Below, piece by piece: positions 8,813 to 15,982 of a stretch of 64,000 nt of DNA; positions within the stretch are counted from its first letter, which is position 1; each line of letters opens with the position of its first letter. Below the pieces are notes generated by a model. It worked only from the letters and a program-made list of their open reading frames with translations, was not told the DNA's origin and ran no database searches. The position numbers and the translations under genes were made by a program. Origin of the DNA: Achromobacter sp. RTa (GTDB lineage Bacteria; Pseudomonadota; Gammaproteobacteria; Burkholderiales; Burkholderiaceae_B). Where the stretch lies: positions 221,257 to 285,256 of the forward strand of contig NZ_JPYO01000046.1 of assembly GCF_000757485.1 (NCBI RefSeq). The letters run 5' to 3'.

Positions 8813-9436
8813 ATGTCTCGTTGGACCTTTTACTCCGCCCCTGGTACCTGCGCGCTAGCCACGCATATCGCGCTGCATGAAGCGGGCGCCGATTTCGATC
8901 TCGTCAAGCTGGACTTCAGCGCCGGGCAGCAGCAAAGCGCCGAGTACCTGCGCATCAATCCCAAGGGCCGCGTGCCCGCGCTGAAGACTGAACACGGCGT
9001 GCTGACGGAGACGCCGGCGCTTCTGGCCTTCGTGGCGCAGAGCTTTCCCAAAGCCGGCCTGGCGCCCCAGGACGATCCCTTCGCGTTCGCGCGCATGCAG
9101 GAACTGGCGAGCTATCTGGCTTCCACCGCCCACGTGGCCCACGCGCACAAGCGGCGCGGAGCGCGCTGGGCGGACGACCCCGCCGCGCACGAGGCCATGC
9201 GCGCCAAGGTGCCGCAGGCCATGACGGCTTGCGCCGCCTACCTGGAATCGCAGATCGCCGGCCCGTGGGTGGCGGGCGATCGCTATAGCGTGGTCGATGG
9301 CTATATGTACACCATAGGCAGCTGGCTCGAGGGGGACGGCGTGGACATGGCGCAATTTCCGAAGCTCACCGCCTACATGGCGCGCATGGGCGAGCGTCCT
9401 GCGGTGCAGCGCGCGCTCGCTGAGGCCAAGGCCTAA
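8813..9436 (+). CDS. Glutathione S-transferase family protein
   Basis: A 207-residue GST. The N-terminal thioredoxin-like domain has FYSAPGTCALATHIALHEAG with the beta-class-like Cys, NPKGRVPAL as the cis-Pro loop, and LTETPALLAF for glutathione binding. A helical C-terminal domain with WVAGDRYSVVDGYM follows. ATG 8813 is preferred to the ATG at 8807 because the AAGAGG ribosome site sits directly against 8807 and six bases from 8813. The 151-base gap from the fumarase gene suggests its own promoter, and a GATAAT hexamer near 8773 is a possible -10. The role is probably detoxification linked to the aromatic pathway, but this is not certain. Confidence 0.82.
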   Translation: MSRWTFYSAPGTCALATHIALHEAGADFDLVKLDFSAGQQQSAEYLRINPKGRVPALKTEHGVLTETPALLAFVAQSFPKAGLAPQDDPFAFARMQELASYLASTAHVAHAHKRRGARWADDPAAHEAMRAKVPQAMTACAAYLESQIAGPWVAGDRYSVVDGYMYTIGSWLEGDGVDMAQFPKLTAYMARMGERPAVQRALAEAKA

Positions 9437-9470
9437 GGCTCCTCGGGGCCGGGGCGCTCCCGGGCACGCT

Positions 9471-9956
9471 TCAAAGGAACCCGATCCAGCGCCCCGCCAC
9501 CAGGCAGCCCAGCCACAGCAGAAGCGAGGCTCCCGCCTGCGCGCGCAAGGCGGCGCCGGCCTTGCCCTGGTCCAGGACCCGCGCCCAGGCCTGGCCGCGG
9601 CGCACGGCCCAGGCATTCAGCGCCGCGGCGGCCAACAGGCCCATCTTGACCAGAAACGCGCGGTTCCCCAGGTACTCCATCGGCTGGACGCTGAACAGCA
9701 CCGCCCCCGTCAACACGGCCAAGCCCAGCCCTGCGGCGGCTGTGCGCGCCAGCACGGGCGCAAGCACTGCCAACGGGCCGGGCTTGAGCAGGCCCAGCAG
9801 GCGCAGGTCCAACGGCACGATGGAGCCGATGAGCAGCCCGATCGATCCGATGTGCGCGGCGTTCACCAGCAGGTACAGCGTGCCGGACCGCCGCAGCCAG
9901 ATCGCGGGCGGCAGGGTCTCAAGCTGCTCCAGGGCGGACCGCAGCAGGTCGGGCAT
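9471..9956 (-). CDS. Small inner-membrane protein (DUF6644/DUF2214-like)
   Basis: A 161-residue protein with about four hydrophobic helices (LYLLVNAAHIGSIGLLIGSI, then an ALAxLTGAVLF helix, FLVKMGLLAAAALNAWAV, and LLLWLGCLVAGRWIGF). It starts nine bases after the stop of the upstream exported protein at 9966-10352, so the two form a two-gene operon on the minus strand. The sequence resembles uncharacterised DUF6644/DUF2214 membrane proteins that pair with DUF6152 proteins. The function is unknown. Confidence 0.65.
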   Translation of the reverse strand: MPDLLRSALEQLETLPPAIWLRRSGTLYLLVNAAHIGSIGLLIGSIVPLDLRLLGLLKPGPLAVLAPVLARTAAAGLGLAVLTGAVLFSVQPMEYLGNRAFLVKMGLLAAAALNAWAVRRGQAWARVLDQGKAGAALRAQAGASLLLWLGCLVAGRWIGFL

Positions 9957-9965
9957 CTTCGCGGC

Positions 9966-10352
9966 TCAGGGCTTCCGGATGCGGCTGGGATAGATGTCGT
10001 AGGTCTTGCCGCCCACCTTGATCTGCACGGCTTTCATGCGCTTGTTGGCCGAATCCCGGTCCCGGTTGCCGATGGCGGTCACGGTATCGCCGGGCTTGGC
10101 CGAGCCCTCGACGAATCCCGCTTCCTTCGTCTGCGTGGGATTGCCAAGCTCGACACGCCAGGTCCCGTCATCCGTGCGAACGTCCAGCCAGGGGTGCGGC
10201 GGCGCGATCTGCACCTGTTGCACGGTGCCTTGCAAGGTCATCTGTTCGGATTCAGCCCAAGACCAGCCGTGATGCGCCATGGCTGCGGTCGGCGCGCCCG
10301 CCAGCCCGGCCAGCGCCAGCGCGGTCAGGCCCGTGTGTAGGCATAGCTTCAT
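9966..10352 (-). CDS. DUF6152-like exported protein
   Basis: A 128-residue protein with a clear Sec signal peptide (LTALALAGLAGAPTAAMAHH, cleavage expected after AMA). The mature part begins HHGWSWAESEQM and continues with a small beta-rich domain that contains PPHPWLDV and GDTVTAIGNRDRD. The N-terminal HHGW and the second PPHPW patch look like a periplasmic ligand or metal-binding OB-like fold. It is the first gene of a two-gene operon with the membrane protein downstream. Function is unknown. The pairing of an exported binding-like protein with a small membrane protein suggests an envelope role. Confidence 0.65.
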   Translation of the reverse strand: MKLCLHTGLTALALAGLAGAPTAAMAHHGWSWAESEQMTLQGTVQQVQIAPPHPWLDVRTDDGTWRVELGNPTQTKEAGFVEGSAKPGDTVTAIGNRDRDSANKRMKAVQIKVGGKTYDIYPSRIRKP

Positions 10353-10507
10353 GTCGATGCTCCTGAGTTGAGGTGGGCTCCCTACTCCCGCGCCCGGCGC
10401 CGGCCCGGCAGGCGAATACCCAGTTTCAGTGATTCACAAGGACCCGTCCGCAATATCTAATCCTCGTCCATGAAGTCTAGTGATGAAGATTTGCGATCCG
10501 ACGGGAA

Positions 10508-10978
10508 ATGTTGACGCCGACGAACCATTGTGCCGCCCCGACCGGCCGGTCCGCAACGCCGCCAGCGGAGGCCGAGCTGCCCTTGCGCGATCTGGTGTGC
10601 CAGCACGCCAGTGGACTGTCGGGCCTGGTGGCGGCGTATGTGCAACGCACCGACCCCGGCCTGGCGCAGGCTTTCGGACAGCAGATGGAAGCCTGCCGCA
10701 CGCTGGGCCCCGCGCAATTCTCATCCTGGCTGTACGGCGTAACCTTGCGCCTGCTGCGCGACTCGCTTGGCAAGGGGCTCGCGGAGCTGTCCGACTTCGC
10801 CTTGCGGTTCCTCCGCGAGGTCCCGCCGTCGCTGGCGCGGCCCATGATCACGCTTGCGCTGTCGAGCATCAGCTATGTGGCCTGCACCATCTATCTGTGC
10901 AAGCCGGCTTGCGCCGCTGCGCGCGATATCCTCCTGCCCTCGGATTGGAAGGCATGCGTGGACAGGAACCTGCAATAG
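10508..10978 (+). CDS. Hypothetical protein, 156 residues
   Basis: I do not recognise this protein. The frame has strong GC-rich third positions typical of its neighbours, which supports it over the overlapping frame that starts at 10480. It is mostly helical in appearance, with an Arg/Leu-rich centre (LYGVTLRLLRDSLGKGL) and a Cys-rich end (VACTIYLCKPACAAA). There is no signal peptide. No strong ribosome site is seen before ATG 10508. It is divergent from the DUF6152 operon and is followed by an AT-rich block and a rho-independent terminator at 11091-11132. Confidence 0.6.
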   Translation: MLTPTNHCAAPTGRSATPPAEAELPLRDLVCQHASGLSGLVAAYVQRTDPGLAQAFGQQMEACRTLGPAQFSSWLYGVTLRLLRDSLGKGLAELSDFALRFLREVPPSLARPMITLALSSISYVACTIYLCKPACAAARDILLPSDWKACVDRNLQ

Positions 10979-11025
10979 TTCCGCCCCGCTCGCCCTATGC
11001 TGAGAATTTACTTTAAATAATTTTC

Positions 11026-11054
11026 TTTAAGTACGGTAAATAAAAACATATAAA
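11026..11054 (+). promoter_or_regulatory. Candidate sigma-70 promoter in AT-rich island
   Basis: TTTAAG (11026-11031), a 17-base spacer, and TATAAA (11049-11054). The -10 is close to consensus and the -35 is weak. A transcript starting near 11061 would run into the terminator at 11091-11132, giving an RNA of about 70 bases, or the leader of the downstream permease. Confidence 0.4.
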
Positions 11055-11090
11055 TCAATCAGTTATATTTAATTATTAATGCTGTTTCAA

Positions 11091-11132
11091 GCAGGAAGCT
11101 TCGATAGGGCCAGAGGCTTCCTGCATTTTTTT
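11091..11132 (+). terminator. Rho-independent terminator
   Basis: Perfect 9-bp arms GCAGGAAGC (11091-11099) and GCTTCCTGC (11116-11124), extendable by two pairs beyond one mismatch, are followed by A and seven T residues (11126-11132). It ends transcription of the hypothetical gene upstream or of a short RNA, or acts as an attenuator before the permease gene. Confidence 0.8.
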
Positions 11133-11378
11133 CGGGTAAACCCGCAGAAACTTTTCCAGGCCCGCATCGGTCGCTTAGTATTCAGGAGAATGTCAGATCC
11201 GGCCCCGAGCCGCATCTGTCTCCGCCCCCGCCGTCCACGCGAGAGTCCCGATGACACCGTTGTTGCCCAGGCGTTCGCCCATGACTTCCATCCGTTTGCT
11301 TCCAACGCAACGGACGCGCGGCAGGCGGGCGGCGCTTCATGGCCGGCACGCGGCCCGGCGCGCTTGGGGCCATCCACC

Positions 11379-12728
11379 ATGAGCGGCGTATCGGATGCGG
11401 GGGTAACGCGCGCGCCGGCCGGCCTGTCGGTGATGGACGCAACAATGGTGCTGGTCGGCGTGGTGATCGGCATCGGCATTTTCGGTTTTCCCCCATTGGT
11501 GGCGCAGCATGTCGGCTCCGAGGCGGGCTATATCGCCCTGTGGTGCGCGGGCGGTTTCGTGATGCTGATCGGCGCGCTTTGCTACGGAGAGCTGGGCTCG
11601 GCGTACCCTGGAGCGGGCGGCGAATACCTGTACTTGACGCGCGCCTGGGGTCAGCGCGTGGGCTTGCTGTTCGCCTGGGCGCGCTGCACCGTGATCCAGA
11701 CGGGCGCCATCGCGGTGGTCGCCTATATCTACGGCGATTATGCCCAGCGCCTCGCCCCCCTGGGGCCCCACGGCCCCGCGCTGCACGCCGCGATGTCCGT
11801 GGTGGCGCTGACGGCCCTGAACGTCGCGGGCACCCGCTATTCGAAGCGCCTGCAATGGACGTTCACCATGCTGACGCTGGCGGCCCTCGCGGCCGTGCTC
11901 GCCGCCAGCCTGTCGGCCACGGGAGACAATCCACTGCGTAGCGACGCGGCCACGCCGCTGGCGGGCAGTCCGGCCGGGCTCATGGGGATGGGCATGGTTT
12001 TCGTGTTGCTGACCTATGGCGGCTGGAACGAGGCCGCCTACCTGAGCGGCGAGTTGCGGGAGCCCGGCCGCAACATGAGCCGGGTGCTGCTGATCGGCAC
12101 GGCGATCGTGACGGGCGCCTATGTATTGATCAATCTGGCCCTGCTCGAGATCTTCGGCCTGCAGGGCCTGCGGGACACGCCGGCGCTGGGCGCCGACGTC
12201 ATGCAGCTGGCTGCGGGCCCCTACGCGGCTGCCCTCCTCAGCCTGACGATCTGCGCCACGGCGCTCAGCACCATCAACGGCACGATCATCACCGGCGCCC
12301 GCCTGTACTGCGCGCTGGGCCGGGACGTGCCCCGACTGCGGGCGCTGGCGGCCTGGAGCGACCGCAATGACACGCCGGCCGCCGCGCTGCTGGTCCAGGG
12401 CGCGATCACCCTGGCCCTGGTCGCGCTGGGCGCCTTCAGCCAGAACAGCGTGCAGACCATGGTGGCGTATACCGCCCCGGTATTCTGGATCTTCATGGCG
12501 CTGGTCGCGATGTCCGTCTGGCGTCTGCGGCGCATCGATCCCGAGCGCCCTCGGCCGTTCCGGGTGCCGCTCTACCCTCTTCCTCCCGCATTGTTGGCGC
12601 TGGCATGCGCCGGCCTGGTGTATTCGAGCTCCGTCTATGCAGGGGCCGGCGCCCTGATCGGGTTGGCCGTCCTGGCGGCGGGCCTGCCCATGCTGCGCCT
12701 GCTCAAGCCGGAGCCCGCGGGCCCCTAG
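11379..12728 (+). CDS. APC superfamily amino acid permease
   Basis: A 449-residue inner-membrane transporter with about 12 helices. The first helix carries the APC signature GVVIGIGIFGFPPLVA, and the loop GSAYPGAGGEYLYL and the GGWNEAAYLSGELREPGRN region are typical of the LAT/APC family. The start is uncertain. ATG 11379 gives the usual family length and begins 20 residues before helix 1, but its ribosome site is weak. An upstream ATG at 11190 would add 63 residues of non-family sequence. It is 47 bases before the exported methyltransferase gene on the same strand and may be cotranscribed with it. Substrate is unknown. Confidence 0.8.
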   Translation: MSGVSDAGVTRAPAGLSVMDATMVLVGVVIGIGIFGFPPLVAQHVGSEAGYIALWCAGGFVMLIGALCYGELGSAYPGAGGEYLYLTRAWGQRVGLLFAWARCTVIQTGAIAVVAYIYGDYAQRLAPLGPHGPALHAAMSVVALTALNVAGTRYSKRLQWTFTMLTLAALAAVLAASLSATGDNPLRSDAATPLAGSPAGLMGMGMVFVLLTYGGWNEAAYLSGELREPGRNMSRVLLIGTAIVTGAYVLINLALLEIFGLQGLRDTPALGADVMQLAAGPYAAALLSLTICATALSTINGTIITGARLYCALGRDVPRLRALAAWSDRNDTPAAALLVQGAITLALVALGAFSQNSVQTMVAYTAPVFWIFMALVAMSVWRLRRIDPERPRPFRVPLYPLPPALLALACAGLVYSSSVYAGAGALIGLAVLAAGLPMLRLLKPEPAGP

Positions 12729-12775
12729 CCGCGGCGTTCCCCGCCGGCCTTTCCTCCACGCAAGGAGCCTTCATC

Positions 12776-13648
12776 ATGCAGATCGCGATTCAGTCCCAAT
12801 TGCCCGGCGCCCGGCCCGCTCCACGGCGGCTGCGCCTGGCGGCGCTGGCCTCGGCGATGGCCCTGGCGCTGGCGTGCGCCTTCGAAGCCGGCGCCCAGGC
12901 CGCGCCCGCTGCGGCGCAGCCGGCCGGACAGCAGGAATACGTGCCCAATGTGGGCCAGGACGGCAAGGACGTCATCTGGGTGCCCACGCCGCAGACGCTG
13001 GTGGACAAGATGCTCGACATGGCCAAGGTCACTCCCAAGGACCGGCTGATGGATCTGGGCTCGGGCGACGGCCGCACCGTCATCACCGCCGCGCAGCGCG
13101 GCCTGACGGCGCAGGGCATCGAGTACAACCCCGACCTGGTCGAGCTGTCGCGCCGCAACGCGGAGCGCGCCGGCGTGGGCGACCGCGCCACGTTCGTGGC
13201 GGCGGACCTGTTCGCCACCGACCTCTCGAAGGCGGACGTCATCACCATGTTCCTGCTGTCCACGATCAACGAAAAACTGCGCCCCAGGCTCCTGGAGCTG
13301 GCGCCAGGCACGCGTGTGGTGTCGAACACCTTCCGCATGGGCGATTGGGAGCCGGATGCCGAAGAAACCGTGACGCAGGATTGCAGCACCTATTGCACCG
13401 CCCTGCTGTGGATCGTGCCTGCGAAGGTGCAGGGCAAATGGGACGTGGACGGACAGACGCTGCAGTTGGACCAGCACTACCAGAAGCTGTCGGGCAAGCT
13501 GGGTTCGGTCCCGATTTCCGATGCGCGCCTGAATGGCGCGGAGATCGCATTCACGGTCAATGGCGTGCGCTATACCGGGCTGGTGAACGGCAAGACCATG
13601 AGCGGCAAGGCCGCCGGCCAGGGGAAATGGTCGGCCAGGCGCGCCTAG
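12776..13648 (+). CDS. Exported class I SAM-dependent methyltransferase
   Basis: A 290-residue protein. Residues 1-45 look like a Sec signal peptide (basic N-region, then LRLAALASAMALALACA, then Ala-rich cleavage region). A methyltransferase domain follows with motif I LMDLGSGDGRTVITAA near residue 85, the acidic loop GIEYNPDLVELS and the motif IV region ATDLSKADVITMF. The C-terminal third (from about residue 215) is a small extra domain. A signal peptide on a SAM enzyme is odd because the periplasm is not known to hold SAM. It has an AAGGAG ribosome site and is followed by an Rrf2 regulator gene. The substrate is unknown. Confidence 0.75.
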   Translation: MQIAIQSQLPGARPAPRRLRLAALASAMALALACAFEAGAQAAPAAAQPAGQQEYVPNVGQDGKDVIWVPTPQTLVDKMLDMAKVTPKDRLMDLGSGDGRTVITAAQRGLTAQGIEYNPDLVELSRRNAERAGVGDRATFVAADLFATDLSKADVITMFLLSTINEKLRPRLLELAPGTRVVSNTFRMGDWEPDAEETVTQDCSTYCTALLWIVPAKVQGKWDVDGQTLQLDQHYQKLSGKLGSVPISDARLNGAEIAFTVNGVRYTGLVNGKTMSGKAAGQGKWSARRA

Positions 13649-13668
13649 CAGGCTTGCGCCGCCGGGAG

Positions 13669-13695
13669 CTCATGCAATAGCATCCGTTGCATGAG
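13669..13695. promoter_or_regulatory. 27-bp dyad overlapping the Rrf2 start codon
   Basis: Arms CTCATGCAA (13669-13677) and TTGCATGAG (13687-13695) are a perfect inverted repeat with a 9-base spacer. The right arm contains the ATG of the Rrf2 gene. An autoregulatory operator, or an mRNA hairpin that masks the start, would both fit. Confidence 0.55.
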
Positions 13696-14152
13696 ACGAG
13701 ACAGCAAACTTTCCGGCGTGCTCCACGTACTGCTCCACATGGCCGAGGCCCCTGGCCCCATGACTTCGGAAGCGTTGGGCAAGGTGATGCAGACCAACCC
13801 GGTGGTGATCCGGCGCATCATGGCCGGGTTGCGCGCGCAGGGCCTGGTGCGTTCGGAGAAAGGCCATGGCGGCGGATGGACGATTTCCTGCGACTTCGCC
13901 GCCGTCACCTTGCGCGACATCTACGAGGCCCTGGGCTCGCCGGGCATTTTCGCCATGGGCAACCGCAGCGAATCGCCCGGCTGCCTGGTCGAGGCCGCTG
14001 TCAATGCCGCCTTGACCGACGCCTTCGACCAGGCGGAAGCGCTATTGCTGGAGCGCTTCGGCGAAGTCACGCTGGCCGTGCTGAGCCAGGATTTCCATGC
14101 CCGGATGCAGGCGCGTGGACCCGATTGCGGTTTGCCGGCCGCGCACGCATGA
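13691..14152 (+). CDS. Rrf2 family transcriptional regulator
   Basis: A 153-residue regulator with an N-terminal winged helix: LSGVLHVLLHMAEAPGPMTS, then the recognition helix NPVVIRRIMAGLRAQGLV and the wing EKGHGGGW, which is the Rrf2 signature. Only two Cys (CDF and PGCLVE) lie in the sensor region and there is no three-Cys cluster motif, so it is a YwnA/NsrR-like member that probably lacks an Fe-S cluster. It lies 42 bases after the exported methyltransferase gene and its start codon is inside a perfect dyad, which suggests autoregulation. No good ribosome site is placed correctly for ATG 13691. Confidence 0.8.
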   Translation: MRRDSKLSGVLHVLLHMAEAPGPMTSEALGKVMQTNPVVIRRIMAGLRAQGLVRSEKGHGGGWTISCDFAAVTLRDIYEALGSPGIFAMGNRSESPGCLVEAAVNAALTDAFDQAEALLLERFGEVTLAVLSQDFHARMQARGPDCGLPAAHA

Positions 14153-14171
14153 GCGGCGCCGGCCTGCCGCG

Positions 14172-15500
14172 CTAGCGCGGGGGGCTTGCGGGCAGGCCGC
14201 CGTGGCGCCAGGCCATCAGCGAGGCTTCCACCTGGACGACCTCTTCCGCGCTCATGCCTGCCATGTCGTAGAACCGCTGGCGCTCCCTCACCACGCCGAG
14301 CACGTGCTCGAGTATTTCCCGGGCGGCCGCTTCCGACCGCAGGCCGAAGCGCCGGTATTCGCTCAGGCAGTTCCGGAACGAGCTTTCCCGGCCAGCCTCG
14401 CCGATATGCAGGTAGTGCTTGGCCGACCCTTCCTGCGTCACCACGTCGAACAAGGGCGACAGGCGGTAGCTGTGAGCGGCCTCGTCCTTCAGGAAGCCCA
14501 CGTTCTTCAGGTGATCGTCGGTGTTGTGGACGGCCACGTTCAGGACCATGCGCGCATACAGTTCCTTCAGGTCCTGCACCGGGTTGGACGACACGCGGCG
14601 CGCGACGTCGGCCAGCCTGGCGTAGGAATACGTGGCCTTGCCGCGCGGCCCGTCCAGCTCGCGCTTGCCGATCTGCACGGAGGGGCTGATGAGCGAAGCG
14701 CCGCTCAGGAAATGGCGGCGCGCAATGATCGGGGCGGCGCCCTTCCCGGCGGGCAGCAACTGGCGGTCGAAGCGATGCGTCAGCAGGACCGCCCCCAGGT
14801 GCGTTTCGGCCAGGCGGATATCCGGCACGGTCAGGCCTATGGCCTTGGCCATCTGCAGGTTGGCGTACTCGACGCGTTGCCGGTCGTACGAATCGCCCTT
14901 GCGCGGAAACTTGGCGATCCACATTTCGCCCTGGTCGTCGCGCACGATGGTCTTGGGGCGCGCGCCGCCTATATCCCAGGAGCTGCCCAGGATGTCGCGG
15001 TACAGCCCCTTGGGCTTGACGCCCTGGTCGATGTCGGTCAGGAGGCTGGCAAGCGATTCCAGCTGGCTGACTTCGGGCAGGCGATAAGTCTTGCGCATAT
15101 TGGGGGTGAGCAGCCGCGCGCTGAAGAACAACGCGCCTACGCCCATGCCCCTGCCCTTGAGCAGGACTTCGTCTTCGGTCACGCGCGCCCCGGCGTTGTC
15201 CACGCGCATGACGTTACGCCCCCACGCGTCCGGGGCGGCGTCGAAGATAGCTCCCAGCCTCTCGTAGCGGCTCTCGGTGCGGAATGTCGTCCTGGAGTCG
15301 GCCAGCGGCAGGTTCAGCGGATCGAGCGCGAATGCGCGCGGGTCGTCCACGTATGACTGCACGTAGGTGAATTCGGCGAAAAAGTGGTTCTCGTCGGAGT
15401 CGTCCAGCGTCAGGATGCCCGCCAGCACGGCCTCGCCACGGATGTCGACGTAGACGAAAAGCTCGCTTTCGACCGATTTGTGCGTCTTGGTTCGCGCCAT
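14172..15500 (-). CDS. hipA: HipA-family serine/threonine kinase toxin
   Basis: A 442-residue HipA protein, the usual length. The glycine-rich region GSSWDIGGARPKTIV (about residue 173), the nucleotide-binding Lys region WIAKFP, the catalytic loop HNTDDHLKN (about 330) and the metal-binding SPLFDVV segment are all present, so the kinase should be active. HipA toxins phosphorylate translation targets such as glutamyl-tRNA synthetase and slow growth. Its gene starts 15 bases after the stop of the XRE antitoxin gene, the standard hipBA order, and both are read from one promoter to the right. Confidence 0.9.
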   Translation of the reverse strand: MARTKTHKSVESELFVYVDIRGEAVLAGILTLDDSDENHFFAEFTYVQSYVDDPRAFALDPLNLPLADSRTTFRTESRYERLGAIFDAAPDAWGRNVMRVDNAGARVTEDEVLLKGRGMGVGALFFSARLLTPNMRKTYRLPEVSQLESLASLLTDIDQGVKPKGLYRDILGSSWDIGGARPKTIVRDDQGEMWIAKFPRKGDSYDRQRVEYANLQMAKAIGLTVPDIRLAETHLGAVLLTHRFDRQLLPAGKGAAPIIARRHFLSGASLISPSVQIGKRELDGPRGKATYSYARLADVARRVSSNPVQDLKELYARMVLNVAVHNTDDHLKNVGFLKDEAAHSYRLSPLFDVVTQEGSAKHYLHIGEAGRESSFRNCLSEYRRFGLRSEAAAREILEHVLGVVRERQRFYDMAGMSAEEVVQVEASLMAWRHGGLPASPPR

Positions 15501-15515
15501 GTCCGGAGCCGGCCG

Positions 15516-15860
15516 CTATAGCTGGGAGGGATCGGCGCGGTGCGAGTGCAGCGCGCCCGCGCTGCCCCGGCTGGGCCTGCGCACGGCGTCGAGCCGCTTG
15601 CCCACGCCGTCCTGCTCCGGGTCTCCCAGCGCGAAAACCTGGTCCGCGTAGCCGTATTGGAGCAAGGCTTCCACGGCGAGCGCCAGCGACACGCCGCCAT
15701 CGCCGCGCTCCAGGCGGGCGATGGTCGCCCGGGACACGCCCATGCGATTGGCAAGCGTGGATTCCGTTTCGGCGCGGCGCAGCCGGGCGGTGCGGATGTT
15801 GGCGCCGATCCGCGCCAGCGCTTCGGCGGCGTCGAAACTGGGTTCGATTTTTTTCTTCAT
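15516..15860 (-). CDS. hipB: HipB-like XRE antitoxin
   Basis: A 114-residue protein with an XRE helix-turn-helix in residues 18-70 (IRTARLRRAETESTLANRMG, then VSRATIARLERGDGGVS). The C-terminal tail is basic and probably contacts HipA. It lies directly upstream of hipA. The AT-rich region before it contains several ATGA-N-TCAT dyads that are likely its operators, so the pair should be autorepressed. Confidence 0.85.
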   Translation of the reverse strand: MKKKIEPSFDAAEALARIGANIRTARLRRAETESTLANRMGVSRATIARLERGDGGVSLALAVEALLQYGYADQVFALGDPEQDGVGKRLDAVRRPSRGSAGALHSHRADPSQL

Positions 15861-15900
15861 GGCTCAATAATAGCGCTTTGCATCATACAATGCACTATAA

Positions 15901-15975
15901 ATGAGTCATGAAATTTTCATAAGATGATCCATTAATGAGTCATTAATAATTCTAATGCTCTATTAATGATTCATT
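15901..15975. promoter_or_regulatory. Operator array upstream of hipBA
   Basis: Three copies of an ATGA-N-TCAT type dyad lie at 15901-15909, at 15931-15947 (ATTAATGA-G-TCATTAAT, 17 bases and perfect) and at 15965-15975 (AATGA-T-TCATT). Their centres (15905, 15939, 15970) are 34 and 31 bases apart, about three helical turns. A fourth dyad ATGAAA-T-TTTCAT spans 15908-15920. A TATGAT hexamer on the minus strand near 15882-15887 is a plausible -10 for hipB. Confidence 0.65.
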
Positions 15976-15982
15976 TCATGAG

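Larger units (their letters stand above)
10979..11378. other. 400-base non-coding stretch with AT-rich island
   Basis: Positions 10998-11090 are strongly AT-rich compared with the surrounding DNA. The stretch holds a promoter-like pair (11026-11054) and a rho-independent terminator (11091-11132). The permease frame stays open upstream of its chosen start at 11379 and could begin at ATG 11190, so part of this stretch may be coding. I see no other gene. Confidence 0.6.

Noticed and set aside
10480..11016. 178-codon plus-strand frame overlapping the hypothetical protein
   Set aside because: The frame at 10508 has far better third-position GC and protein-like composition.
14161..14198. 8-bp stem (GGCCTGCC/GGCAGGCC) at the hipA end
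   Set aside because: There is no T-run on either side and the region is very GC-rich, so a terminator call is not supported.
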